In this document: in pieces, positions 1-10,191 of the stretch
Position numbering within the stretch: the first letter of the stretch is position 1
Layout: each line of letters begins with the position of its first letter
Origin: Nannochloropsis salina CCMP1776
Lineage: Eukaryota > Sar > Eustigmatophyceae > Eustigmatales > Monodopsidaceae
NCBI GenBank assembly: GCA_004565275.1
Contig: SDOX01000049.1
Coordinates: 22,019 to 86,018, forward strand
Direction: 5' to 3'
Length of the DNA stretch: 64,000 nucleotides
Translations under genes and position numbers: made by a program
Notes under the pieces: model-generated
Seen by the model: the letters and a program-made list of their open reading frames with translations, nothing else
Told to the model about the DNA's origin: nothing
The model's database searches: none

Positions 1-1824
1 GTGAGAGAGGGAGGGACGGAGGGAGGGAGAGAGGGAGGGACGGAGGGAGGGAGAGAGGGAGGGAGGAGTGAGAAACAATTTCGGGCCCGGGCAAAGCGTC
101 CGACGGAAAGACAGCTGACACGGGAACGAAGGAGACTCAGCACGGGTTCGGTTGCAGATACCTTAACAAAGGCGGGAGGATCATGCAGGCGAAGAGAGGG
201 CAGAGGCCGAGGACGAGGAAAGGGAGGCGGAAGCCGCCCAGAGTGTAGAGGCCGGCCCCCAGGACAGGTCCCACCATGTAGCCTGGGCAGGGAGGGAGGG
301 AGGGAGGGAGGGAGGGAGGGGAAGGCAGGTTCAGGAGGAGACACGCTGCCTAGCCTGCCACCAGTCTTTCCCCCCTTTCCTTCCTCCCTCTCCTCACGTC
401 GGTAATTCCAGCAGACCTCCCTCCCTCTCTCCCTCCCTTCCCTCCTCCCTCCCTCCCGCCCTACCTCGAGGGGCCTCCGTCGCTCCCTGCCCTCGGTCTT
501 TTTAAGCTTTTTTTATCTACGCCAGCCGTGCGGGGCGGACTTTTCCTCTCCGATACACTCCGGTGACTGCCGGCATCAGGCCAATGATCGGCTTCAATCT
601 CCGTCACCTTGCGTAACTCTCCCTCCTTCTCCTCCTCCCTTTCCTCCTCTTCCTCCTCCTCTTCCTTCTCCCCTCCCTCTGCGTTCCCCTTCGTATCGGG
701 GAAAGAGGGCATGGGACCCCGGCTTCGCTTCCACCCGCCTGTCGTATGTGTATCAACGAAATCAAGAAATTGGACTGAGACAGCAGACTTCAGGTGAGGA
801 GCAAGCACGCGACTGGAACGAGGAATGGCTCACAGCACACACTTCTAATCATCTGCCGGAATGACACATAGACCTGCCCCTCTCCATCCTGAAATGTACC
901 CTTAAACACCCACTTGATAACCTTCCACCTGACCTCAGCCCAGAGGGGCCACCAAGAGGGGGAGATCCCGGTGTGAGAGCGTGCAGGGCGGTTGCAGGGT
1001 ATCAATGCTGGCGATAAACGGGGGTAGGTGCCAATGAAAAGGACTAGGCAGTGACGTTTGTGATTGAAGTGACGGAGGCGGCGGCAAACACGGGCCGAAC
1101 AGGAAACGATTGCTCCAAGTCCACCAACGATGGACACTGGACAATGGTTTGGTGCCCTGTCGCGGCTTAAGAGGTTGAAATGATCGTAAGAATGCCTATT
1201 TTCACACAAGGACTAGGGCTGTCCCTTCCTAGCTCACGATATAAGCCATCACCATAAAACCACCACATGGCCGCATGCCCGCCCCGCGCCCCACGACAAC
1301 GCCTTCGAAGAGACCATGAACCCTATCCCCAGACTTGGATGACACGGACCAAGAGTCATTTTATAGCGGAGCGGGGTTTTGGAGGGACGGAGGGTTGCAC
1401 TTTTCCTACGTGTCGACCACCACTGACCGATAAAGGAAAGGCACCGGGCTTACAGCCTTGGATAAAAATTATGACAGAAGTCGTCGACCGCGCACTGCCA
1501 CCGTCCGTATGAACGCCCGACATAAAACATGCCCGCGCCGGGTGCCTCATCTCGTGCTTCTTCATGGCCAATTTGTAAGTTGACTTGACTCCGTCGCTGT
1601 TGCTGGCAGCTTCTTCAGACGGCGAGAGCTGCCATGCTTCTCCAAAACCAGAAACTAGACTCTACCCCTCACATCCACGCACGACCTACATTCCCCCCTC
1701 TACATTTACGCACGCAGCAAGCAGACGTTGGTTGCAGACCCAAGCAGGGCAAGGAGGCATAAAGGAGAAGGGCGCGTTTAGTTTTTTTTTCCCTTCTCGT
1801 CGCGAGCAGCTTTCCCTCCCTAGC
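1..1824. other. 5' flank without a convincing gene; GGGA/CCCT-rich
   Basis: No ORF here resembles a known family. Positions 1-66 and 284-320 are GGGA-type tracts and 414-460 is a CCCT-type tract; 600-670 is a CT-rich stretch. Short ORFs on both strands are low-complexity (Gly/Arg/Glu or Ser/Pro/Leu) and read as shadows of the repeats. A possible extra 5' exon of the ATP/ADP carrier could lie around 1530-1575, where an ATG ORF ends at a good donor (ATTT|GTAAGT). It could splice in frame to the ORF that runs into 1825, but the implied intron would be under 50 bases, so it is not called. Confidence 0.5.
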
Positions 1825-4800
1825 ATGCCTACTCCAGCGAGTAAAAGTGAACAACATAAAGAACGACGCCGCATTCCCAATGTCCCACAAATACCAATGA
1901 CTAAGGTCGTTACCAAAATCTTAGCGGGGGGCGCAGACCCCAGCCTTGAGGCCGAAAAGGTAAGAAGAAGCTGGGTATGAAAAGAGTGTGGAACTGTGCG
2001 TCGACGGCGGGGGAAAGCGGGGTGTAAGGGCATTGGGATGCATCTACGCAGTTTCCTCCTTTGTACCTTCCTTAATGGCAAGCCTGCGCTCTGCAGTGCC
2101 GGAGGCAATGTCCGGCATGTGCTTGGGCGCACATCAGTTCTCCCAATGTCCTCCAGAGCCCTGCTTTGCGCTTCACGTTCCCTCATGCGTCGTGCATCTC
2201 CATGCGGCCCCCGCCTAACGCAATGGCTCACAATGCACCTCCATCTCTATTCATTTCATTTTCCTCTCCCATGTCCACCCTCGGCTTCCTCCTTCCCTCC
2301 TCCTCATTCCTCTGACTCCTTCCTTGATGTCCTGGCCCAGGCACCCGTCACGGGGGAATGGCAAAAAATTCCCCACGAAGAGGACGCCGCGGCTTCCTCC
2401 CACGCTCCTTCCTCCTTCTTCCACGGGATATTGGTGACCTTGTACGGAGAAATGGCGCCCAGGGACTTGGTCCGCGTCTGCTGGTTCGCCGGGACGCTCT
2501 TTTTCATCATTGGGGGCTACTGGCTTCTCCGCTCCCTCAAGGTGAGGGGGAAGGAGGGATGGAGGGGAGGGGAAGGAGGGATGGAGGGGAGGGGAGGAGG
2601 AAGGATATGGACGGGTCTGAGCTTCTGGCATGATGTGCTTACCCTGACGCACCCTGTGTTTGGCAGGACTCGGTCATGGTGGCCATCAACGGCGTCGAGT
2701 ACATCCCTCAAGCCAAGGTACGGAGGAGGGAGGGAGGGACGGAGGGACGGAGGGAAGGAGGGAAGGAGGGAGGGAGGATCTAAAATTGCTTTTCTACTTT
2801 TCAATGACATGGGCCTGGAAAATCGTGGACGCATTCTGGAGCTCGCTTGTTAGTCTTCCCCCTGTCTTCCTCCTCTTCGCCCTCCCACGGAGCCCTCCCT
2901 TCCTCCCTCCCTCCCTCCCTCCCTCCCTCCCTCCCAGATGGTCTCCCTGGTCGTGGTCACCGCCCTCGTCTTCCTCTACAACAAGCTGATGGACCTGGTG
3001 CCCAAACACCAGCTGTTTTACTACGTAGGTATTTTTTATTTCTGTGTCTTTGCGGGCGTCGCGTATATGCTCGCCTCCCCGACCTACGGCCTGGCCAACA
3101 CCAACGGCCGACCCCTCCCGGACTCCTACGGTAACCTCCCTCCCTCCCTCCCTCCCTCCCTCCCTCCCTCCTTCCTTCCTTCCTTCCCTCCCTCTCTTTC
3201 TTTCTTCCTCCCTGCCCTGCTCTCTTTCTTGCTTCCTGCCCTCCTTCCCTCTCTCCTCTCCTCCCTTCTTCCCCTAGCGTCAATGCCGTCTCACCAGCGA
3301 TTTGATGACGGCTTTCCTTCCTTCTCTTTCTTCCCCCGCCATCCCCGTCCCCCTCCCGCCCTCCCTCCCGCCCTCAGGCTGGTTCTCCTACTGCGCCATC
3401 GAAAGCTTCGGCTCCATCGGCGTCTCTCTCTTCTGGGCATTCGTGAACTCGACGATTGATTTGGAAGGGGCCAAGAAGGCCTACGGCCTCATCATTGCTG
3501 GAGCCCAGGTGGGTGGAGCGGGGGGAGGGAGGGAAGGAGGGAGGGACAGGGGACCACCATGTGAGGGCACGGGGTGGGAAAAGGAAACGGGACGAAAATC
3601 CAAAATACTCGCCCAGCCCACCGGCACCTTCCCTCCCTCCCTCCCTCCCTCCCTCCCTCCCTCCCTCCCTCCCTCCCTCCCTCTCTCACAACCTCCTTCA
3701 GGTCGGCTCCATCCTGGGCCCGACCCTGGTGATCCGCGCGCATTCCATCGGCGTCCCCACCTTATACTTCTGCGGCGCCCTCTGCATGCTCCTGATGGTC
3801 GTCTCGGTCTTTGTCTACGTGCGACAATTCGGCGTCGAGGTGGACGAGGCCCCGAGCAAGGTACCGCCCCTCTCTCCCTCCCTCCTTCCCTCCCTCCCTG
3901 AAAAGCCCAGTATGGCCTTTTGTGAGACTCGCGCATCTCACTTCTTCCTTCCCCCCCCTCCCCCTCCTTCCTCCCGAAGAAAAATGGAAAGAAAGCCGGA
4001 GTGATGGAAGGCTTCCATCTCTTTATGCAGCACGCCTACGTCCGGGGAATTTTTGCGCTCTCTTGTCTCTTCATGGTGGAGGTGACCATCCTCGACTACA
4101 TGATGAAGGTGCCTCCCTTCCCCTCCCTCCTTCCCTTCCTCCCTCCCTCCCTCCTTCCCTTCCTCCCTCTCCCTCCCTTCTGTCCTTCCTCCCCTCCTTT
4201 TTCTCTCTTCCTGTCTCACACGCTCTTCTCAGTGGAAGAAGGATGTGTCCCGTCCTGAAGACAACGCCCTCTCTCCCTCCCTCCCTCCCTCCCTCCCAAC
4301 CTCCCTCCCTCAGGTCCTTGCCAAGCGGTACTTCACCGCCTTGTACCCCCACGATCCGGCCCGCGTGACTGATGCCTTCGCCTCTTTCATGGGCCTCTTT
4401 GGACAGGTAGGGAGGGAGGGAGGGTGGGTGGTTGGGTGGGAGGAAAGGAGATGAGCGTGACGACGACATTGCTCTCTCGCGCTGGCCATTCGTAAGGTGA
4501 TAGGGGAAGGGTGTGAGTTATTTGAGGATAAGGGTGGGGAGATGAATCCTTCCAAAAGAATCCTCTAGGCCCTCTTCCCCCCTCCCATGCTGACTTTCCC
4601 CTCCGACGTGCTCACCCCTTTTCCTGCCCGCCCTCCCTCCCTCCCTCCCAGGTGACCAACGGCATTTCCTTCCTATTCTCTCTCACGGGGACCTCCTTCG
4701 TCATCCGCCGTCTCGGCCTTTATCGGTCTTTGGTCGCTTTTCCCCTTCTTTGCATGGGGGCGATCGCGGTGGCCATGTTGATGCCCGATTTATGGGTAAG

Positions 4801-5627
4801 GAGGGAGGGAGGGAGGGCGGGAGGGAGGGCGGGGGGGAAGGAGGGGGGCGATGGTGCACTTCAGCATGGAGATATAGAAGGGTTCGAGGCATGGACGCGG
4901 GGTGGGGGGAAGTAAGATACAATTGAATAAGACGTTACTGAATTCCTTCGCGCCTCGACTTCGCATACCCCTACGCTCATTCATTTCCCCTCCTTCCCTC
5001 CCTTCCTGACAGGTGGTGTTCGCCTGCATGATGTTCTTGAAAGCCCTCTCCTACTCGTTGAACAACCCGTGCAAAGAGATGCTGTACCAACCTACCAACA
5101 CCGCTGTTAAGTTCAAGAGCAAGAGCTGGATCGATATCTTCGGACAGCGGGGGGCCAAAGCCGCGGGTTCGGTCGTGACGAACGCTTTGTCCGACTCGGT
5201 TCGGAGTTTGGTGTTTTACGGAGGTGCGTCGCTATTTTTCGGCCTTTTTTCTCTCGGGGCGTGCCGTTTCTTGCTGGGGATATTCTCAAGAGCACCGGGA
5301 TCGCCAGATTTGTACTGTCATGGTCACCACCTCCCTCGTTTACTCCCTCCTTCCCTCCCTTCTTTCCTCCCTCCCTCCTTTCCACCGTTCCATGCAGGCC
5401 TGATCTCGGTCTTCATATCCGCTTTCCTTGTGTGGGTGGCTGCGTGGATGGGGACCCGTTTCGAGGACTACACAGCTAGCGGTCTGGTGGTCGGGGCGGA
5501 GGAAGGGGCGGAGGAAGGGAAGGAGGGCGGGTTGAAGGGCGTGCGCGTGGAGGAGGAAGGAGCCCGCGGGGCCGAGACGGAGATGGCGGTAAAGGGGATG
5601 GGATGGGAGGGAAGGGAAGAGGTGTGA
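1825..5627 (+). CDS. ATP/ADP carrier, TLC/NTT nucleotide transporter family
   Basis: Polytopic membrane protein of the family that exchanges ATP for ADP across plastid envelopes and in intracellular bacteria. Eleven exons fit GT/AG sites and phase: 1825-1959, 2341-2541, 2667-2717, 2938-3130, 3378-3508, 3702-3860, 3980-4108, 4233-4406, 4652-4795, 5013-5223 and 5398-5627, giving 585 residues, close to the family size. Hydrophobic segments recur through exons 2 to 11. Family-like pieces include the segment around VARDLVRV-like residues before the first helix, the [11 protein letters not shown] stretch in exon 5 and [12 protein letters not shown] in exon 10, all from recalled similarity. The last 50 residues are charged, Glu/Gly-rich and cytosolic-looking. 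Start: first ATG of the first exon; an upstream extension is possible. Exon 8 carries an in-frame CCCT tract coding for a Pro-Ser-Leu repeat. Plastid localisation is inferred only from the family. Confidence 0.88.
2894..2937 (+). repeat. (CCCT)n tract ending at a 3' splice site
   Basis: A perfect run of TCCC units leads directly into the CAG acceptor of exon 4 of the ATP/ADP carrier. The same intron opens with GGAGGGAGGGA-type sequence from 2720, the reverse complement of this tract. Confidence 0.85.
3629..3683 (+). repeat. (CCCT)n tract in intron 5 of the ATP/ADP carrier
   Basis: About 55 bases of uninterrupted CCCT units lie about 20 bases before the acceptor at 3701. The donor-side part of this intron (3509-3547) is GGGA-rich. 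A similar tract occupies 3134-3172 just after the donor of intron 4. Confidence 0.85.
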
Positions 5628-7063
5628 GGGAGGTAGTGCGACAGTGGATGAGGGTGTTAGTGGTCTCTTTGTGGAAACCGTCCGTGCGTGCTGTAGCCAG
5701 TGGGTTCTCGCGGGAGTAGCTTTCAGGATGCTTTTGCTCGGCTCCCTCGTGTTTGCGTGCAGGGTGTGTTTGGAAAAGGCACGCACAGTCTCTTTACTCG
5801 AGAAGCCTCGCTGGCACATGGTGTGGTCGACTCAGGCTCATCGCTTCCTTCCCCTCTCACCCATCATGCCAATGGTCTGATCCCCTCTCATCCTCCCATC
5901 AGTCGTTAGCCGCGGTCCAAAATGCCCGCCTGGACACATCGTGTGGGATTTTGGAGGAAGGAGGAAGTGCTGAAACTGGTGGGCAAGGAGGAGAAGGCGA
6001 GGGAGGGGAAGAAGAACAAAAGCAACAGGGAAATGGAAGAGGCCATGTAGGCACAAAGACAAGGTAACAACGAATGCGGAGGAGTCAGGTTCATGGCGGA
6101 GCATTTTCAAACATTGGAAGTACGCCAGCATAAGGTTGCTGGGAAGGCTAAAGGGAGAGCGCATGTGGAATGAGACAATTCTTTGTCGTGCGACCCCGGA
6201 AGAAAGGAAACCAAGCACCAAGCAATTGTTGTCAGAGACACGAAATTTACCGACCGGGAAGAGGCAGGAGTTTCTTTTGAATACGCGCACATGTCAATTA
6301 ATTCGTACAGTGTGCCACTGATTTAATCTGTACAGTTTGGCACTGTTTCACTCACTGGATCTGGAATTAAAATGACATCATCCCTTCTTAGCTGGTTGCG
6401 AGTGAGGGACAAAGAGCAGGCAGGAGGCAGCTAAATGAAGTCCTCAAATTGAACACCATGGGTACTGGTGGTCTTGAAATCATTGTAAAAAGCTAAGGGC
6501 ATCCACTCACTTTTAAAATTCATTGAAGCTTTGGTATAACGACAGCCTACTTCTACCGTACTTTGAACGTATTATTCTGATTGAGTAGAAGTACTGCCAA
6601 GCCCCCCGGCCCATGTTAGTCGAATACGTCTGGTCGCCTTGGGAAACGATTATTCCGACCCTGCAATCCACGAAAAACCTAAAGTACGCCGACAAGAGGT
6701 CAATTGCTACTATCTTTACAGAGGGCAACAAATAAAAAGAAAAGGGAAGGGCGAAACAACACAAAATAGCGGCCCAAACCATCATGGGAATGCTCGACGG
6801 AGCAGCAGCATCATCGCCCAGTCTCACACGAGCAGCCCCGTCCCACTTGCTTGTTTCCCATAAACTCACCCATGCCGCCCTCATGCCCCGCGGTTGAGCT
6901 GCCTTCACTTTCGAAGGTGCTCGATGAATGTGCAGCATTTAAAATGTGATGCTCTATGCATCTGGGCTTCGTATGATTAGAAAGGTCGCTACTTACAACT
7001 TCATCGTGCGCCCACATATGCCCTTCTTCCAACGCCTGTCCTGGACAATTATTCACCCAACAG
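5628..7063. other. Intergenic, no gene recognised
   Basis: About 1.4 kb between two plus-strand genes. ORFs of 60-160 codons occur on both strands but none resembles a known family and none has a coherent exon pattern. The 3' untranslated region of the ATP/ADP carrier and the promoter of the next gene must lie here. The sequence is less repetitive and more AT-rich than the neighbouring introns, especially from 6300 to 6760. Confidence 0.5.
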
Positions 7064-9503
7064 ATGTCAAGCAGCCAGGCCACGACCATACCAAGGAGAA
7101 GAGTACTGACTCGTATACCCTCCATGGGTGGATTTTCCCTTCCCTCCACCTCCTTCCTCTCCTCCTCCTCTCCTCCTTGCGGGCGGTCGTCTCGTGCCTT
7201 GGGGCGCGGCCTCACCTTCCTCTTAATCGGCACCTTTCTCCTGGGTTTCGTCCATTTTGTGAAAGCCGAAACACAGGTGGATCGCGTGCTTTTGCTCGTC
7301 TCCTTCTCTTTCTCTTTTTTTGGGGAAGGGGAAAGCGTCCACGCTTTCCTCTGATGGCTTCATTCGTGCTTAAATGCGCCATACGAACTCTTTCCCTCAT
7401 TTATTTTTTCGTCCTCTTATTCATTTTTTCCCCTTCTCCTCACAGAAGACCCCAGAAGTTGGCAGCCGCGACGGCAACGTGGCATTCTTTCGGACCCAGA
7501 CGTTGGAGGAGGGGCCCTTGGCCAATGAAGCTGGGGCCCCGACGACGAGGATGAACAAGGAGGAGGGGGACAGGGGCGTGGAGGAGGAGGTAGGGCCGAG
7601 CCAGGAGGTGGGCACTGGAAAGGAGGGGACTTGGGGGTTGTGGACCCGCAGGCCTCCTTACTACCCTCCCGCTTCCTCCTCCCTCCTTTCCTCCTCGATC
7701 ATTCCCCGCCCAGAGCCTTTCCCGGGGGTTCTGGCCCGCATTTCTGAACTCCTTGTCGATGATCCTCGTCACGGAGCTGGGGGACAAGACCTTCTTCATT
7801 GCCGCCGTCCTTGCCATGCGATACGACCGTCTCCTCATCTTTGGGGGGGCCATCTGTGAGGGAGGGAGGGAGGGAGGGCGGGCGGGCGAGAGAGAGGGAT
7901 TGGTTCATGTGAGAGGAGGACTCGTGGCAACTTGGGACTTCGCAGGTCATGGATCAGTGTCCCTGTTTCCCTCCCTCCCTCCCTCCCTCCCTCACTCTAC
8001 ATTTTTTCAGCCGCGCTGATCATCATGACTATTCTCTCTGCGGCCATCGGGAACGTCCTTCCCAACGTCTTGCCCCGAATCTACACGCACTACGCTTCAG
8101 CGGTACCCTCCCTCCCTCGCCTCCCTCCCTCCCTTCCCCTCTCCCTCGCTCCCTCCATGTGCACGAGACGCTCCCGAGCTCACGCCTGACCGACACTCCG
8201 GGACCCCCCCCTCCCCCCCTCCCTCCCCCCCTCCCTCCCTCCCTCCCTCCTTCCCTCCCAGCTCCTCTTCCTCTACTTCGGGATAAAGCTGATCGTGGAG
8301 GCTCGGGGCATGGAGGGCTCCGGCCCTAGCGACGAGCTCCAGGAGGTGGAGGAGGAACTCATCCATAAGAAGGAAGGTCCGTCCTCCTTCCCTCCCTCCC
8401 TCCCTCCCTCTCTTTTTCCTTCCCTCCCTCCCTTTTCCCCACCCTTACCCTCCCAGAGGATGAACGCGCTGCCTTTCGGTCGTGCTCAATATCCTTCTTC
8501 ACTCACTCACTCGCTCACTCACTCACTCACTCACTCACTCACTCACTCACTCACTCCCCCCCCCTTCCCTTCCCGCACAGGGCGAGCGTCTCCCCACACC
8601 TTGGAAATGACTCAGCTCGAGAACGGGAACGGTGAAAGCCACGCCCAGGGCAGTGGAGGGTTTGAAGGAGGGAGGGAGGGAGGGAAGGAGGGTGGGGAGC
8701 GAAAAGGGGCTTCTCCGGCTGGTGGAGCACACGGGCGTATGGGATCATACGCTCAAGGGGAAGGAAAAGCGAAGGGGAACGCTGCAACCAAGGTTTTTAC
8801 ACAGGTTGAATAGAAGGGAGGGAGGGGAAGAGGGAGGGAAGGAGGGAGGGAGGAAAGTTTGTTGGCTGAAAATACGGCGCGGGGGCTTTGCTTCCATCTT
8901 TTCTTTTCTCTCATTACCTCTCACCCTTCCTCCCTCCCTCCCTCTCTCCCTCCCTCCCTTATTCAGGCTTTGACTCTCACCTTCTTGGCGGAATGGGGAG
9001 ATCGTTCGCAGATCGCCACGATTGCCCTCGCTGCCGCCAAAGACCCTTACGGTGGTACGTGCTCTCCCTCCCTCCCTCCCTCCTTCCTTCCTTCCCTCCT
9101 TCCTTCCTTCCTCCCTCCCGCCTTCACCCCATGCTCGTGAAACGCTTGGATCAATTTCTCCAACCGACCTCCGTCTGCCCTGCCCTCCTCTTCCCCTCCC
9201 TCCCTCCCTCCCTCAGTGACGGCGGGCGGCATCCTCGGGCACTCCCTCTGTACGGGTCTGGCCGTGCTGGGGGGGAGGATGCTGGCGGCTCGGATCAGTG
9301 AGAAAACAGTGGCATCCACGGTGGGTACATCGTCCTAGTTCAACCCTCTTTGCCGCGGGGTCTGGCCTGCTCGGCCGGCAGCTTGAGTGCAATCTCGTTC
9401 TAACCTCCTGCCCCCCCCCCTTGGGCCTTCCCACCCTTCCTCCTGGTAGGGCGGAGTCCTCTTCCTCGTGTTCTGCGCGCATTCCCTGATCGTCGGGCCC
9501 TGA
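7064..9503 (+). CDS. GDT1/TMEM165-family (UPF0016) cation/proton exchanger
   Basis: Membrane transporter of the UPF0016 family, whose members move Mn2+ or Ca2+ against protons in Golgi or plastid membranes. Nine exons close in frame: 7064-7276, 7446-7589, 7714-7855, 8011-8102, 8262-8376, 8581-8804, 8967-9054, 9217-9320 and 9450-9503, giving 391 residues. Both copies of the family signature E-x-G-D-(K/R)-(T/S) are visible: ELGDKT in exon 3 and EWGDRS in exon 7, each at the start of a three-helix half, matching the usual inverted-repeat fold. The first exon has a basic stretch followed by a hydrophobic segment (about residues 50-65), consistent with a signal or first helix. The central loop (exons 5-6) is long, charged and Gly-rich. 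The donor at 7589 could instead be at 7607, adding six codons. Which compartment it serves cannot be told from the sequence. Confidence 0.9.
8499..8556 (+). repeat. (TCAC)n microsatellite
   Basis: A near-perfect tetranucleotide run with one TCGC variant lies inside the intron between exons 5 and 6 of the GDT1-family gene. The intron length (204 bases) is a multiple of three and has no in-frame stop, so a retained transcript would read Thr-His-Ser-Leu repeats. Confidence 0.85.
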
Positions 9504-9946
9504 GGGAGGGAGGAAGGGAGGGAGGGAGGGAGGGAGGGAGGGAGGGCTGCGATCGGTCCCGTGGGCGTCCGGCGTGGGATGGGTTTGTATGTAATCTTTG
9601 AAGATGAATTGCATGGGCCGCCGGAGGAATGCGGCCAGGATGTCAAAGGACGCGAGCGGACGCCTGGGAGAGGACGAGGAAGGGAGGGAGGCAGGGAGGG
9701 AGGAAGGGACAGAGGGGGAGGGGAAAGGGGAACAAGGGAGTTCCTGGGCAGCGTAAGGAAATAGTCGCGCTGGGCGGGGGAAGTTTTAAATCAGTAGCTT
9801 CGAATCGACAGGTGTAGAGGTCGCCTAGGGCTATGATATGGGCCGCTCGAAAGCAAATTACGGCCCAAGAGGCAGGAGCTCGGAAACACAGTCAGAAGCT
9901 CATGTTCTTTTGGACTCTCCCTGAAATTTCCCGCTCCCCCGCCGCA

Positions 9947-10000
9947 CATATATATATATACATATATATATATACATATATATATTTATATATACATATG
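9947..10000. repeat. (TA)n / TATACA microsatellite
   Basis: Alternating TA units with interspersed CATA form a largely self-complementary 54-base stretch, capable of cruciform or hairpin formation. It stands out in an otherwise GC-rich region. Confidence 0.9.
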
Positions 10001-10124
10001 TACGCTCCTAGTATGACCTGCCCTCCATCTCGCCCTATTTCCCCCCCTCCATCCCTCCTTCGTCCCCCTCTCCCATCCCAGCACGTTTGAAACAACTTTG
10101 ACAAAAGCGGCTCCCACAAAATCC

Positions 10125-10190
10125 TTCCCTCCCTCCCTCCCTCCCTCCCTCCCTCCCTCCCTCCCTCCTTCCCTCCCTCCCTCCCTCCCT
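10125..10190. repeat. (CCCT)n tract at the 3' end of Nopp140
   Basis: About 66 bases of CCCT units with two CCTT variants. On the Nopp140 sense strand it reads (GGGA)n right after the stop codon, so it would lie in that gene's 3' untranslated region and could form G-quadruplexes in the RNA. Confidence 0.85.
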
Positions 10191-10191
10191 T

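Larger units (their letters stand above)
9504..10191. other. Convergent intergenic region with microsatellites
   Basis: This lies between the 3' ends of the GDT1-family gene and Nopp140. It contains GGGA-type tracts at about 9505-9546 and 9680-9712, a (TA)n stretch at 9947-10000 and a long CCCT tract at 10125-10190 that touches the Nopp140 stop codon. No gene is seen. Confidence 0.6.

Noticed and set aside
1-405. ORF open from the first base with Glu-Gly-Gly-Arg repeats
   Set aside because: A GGGA tract has no stop in any frame; the ORF has no conserved content and no start context.
3134-3277. Regularly repeated units suggestive of a CRISPR or satellite array
   Set aside because: The units are simple tetranucleotide repeats without spacers, located in an intron.
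4878-4892. GGTTCGAGGC resembling a tRNA B box
   Set aside because: No matching A box, acceptor stem or correct spacing around it; it lies in an intron of the ATP/ADP carrier.
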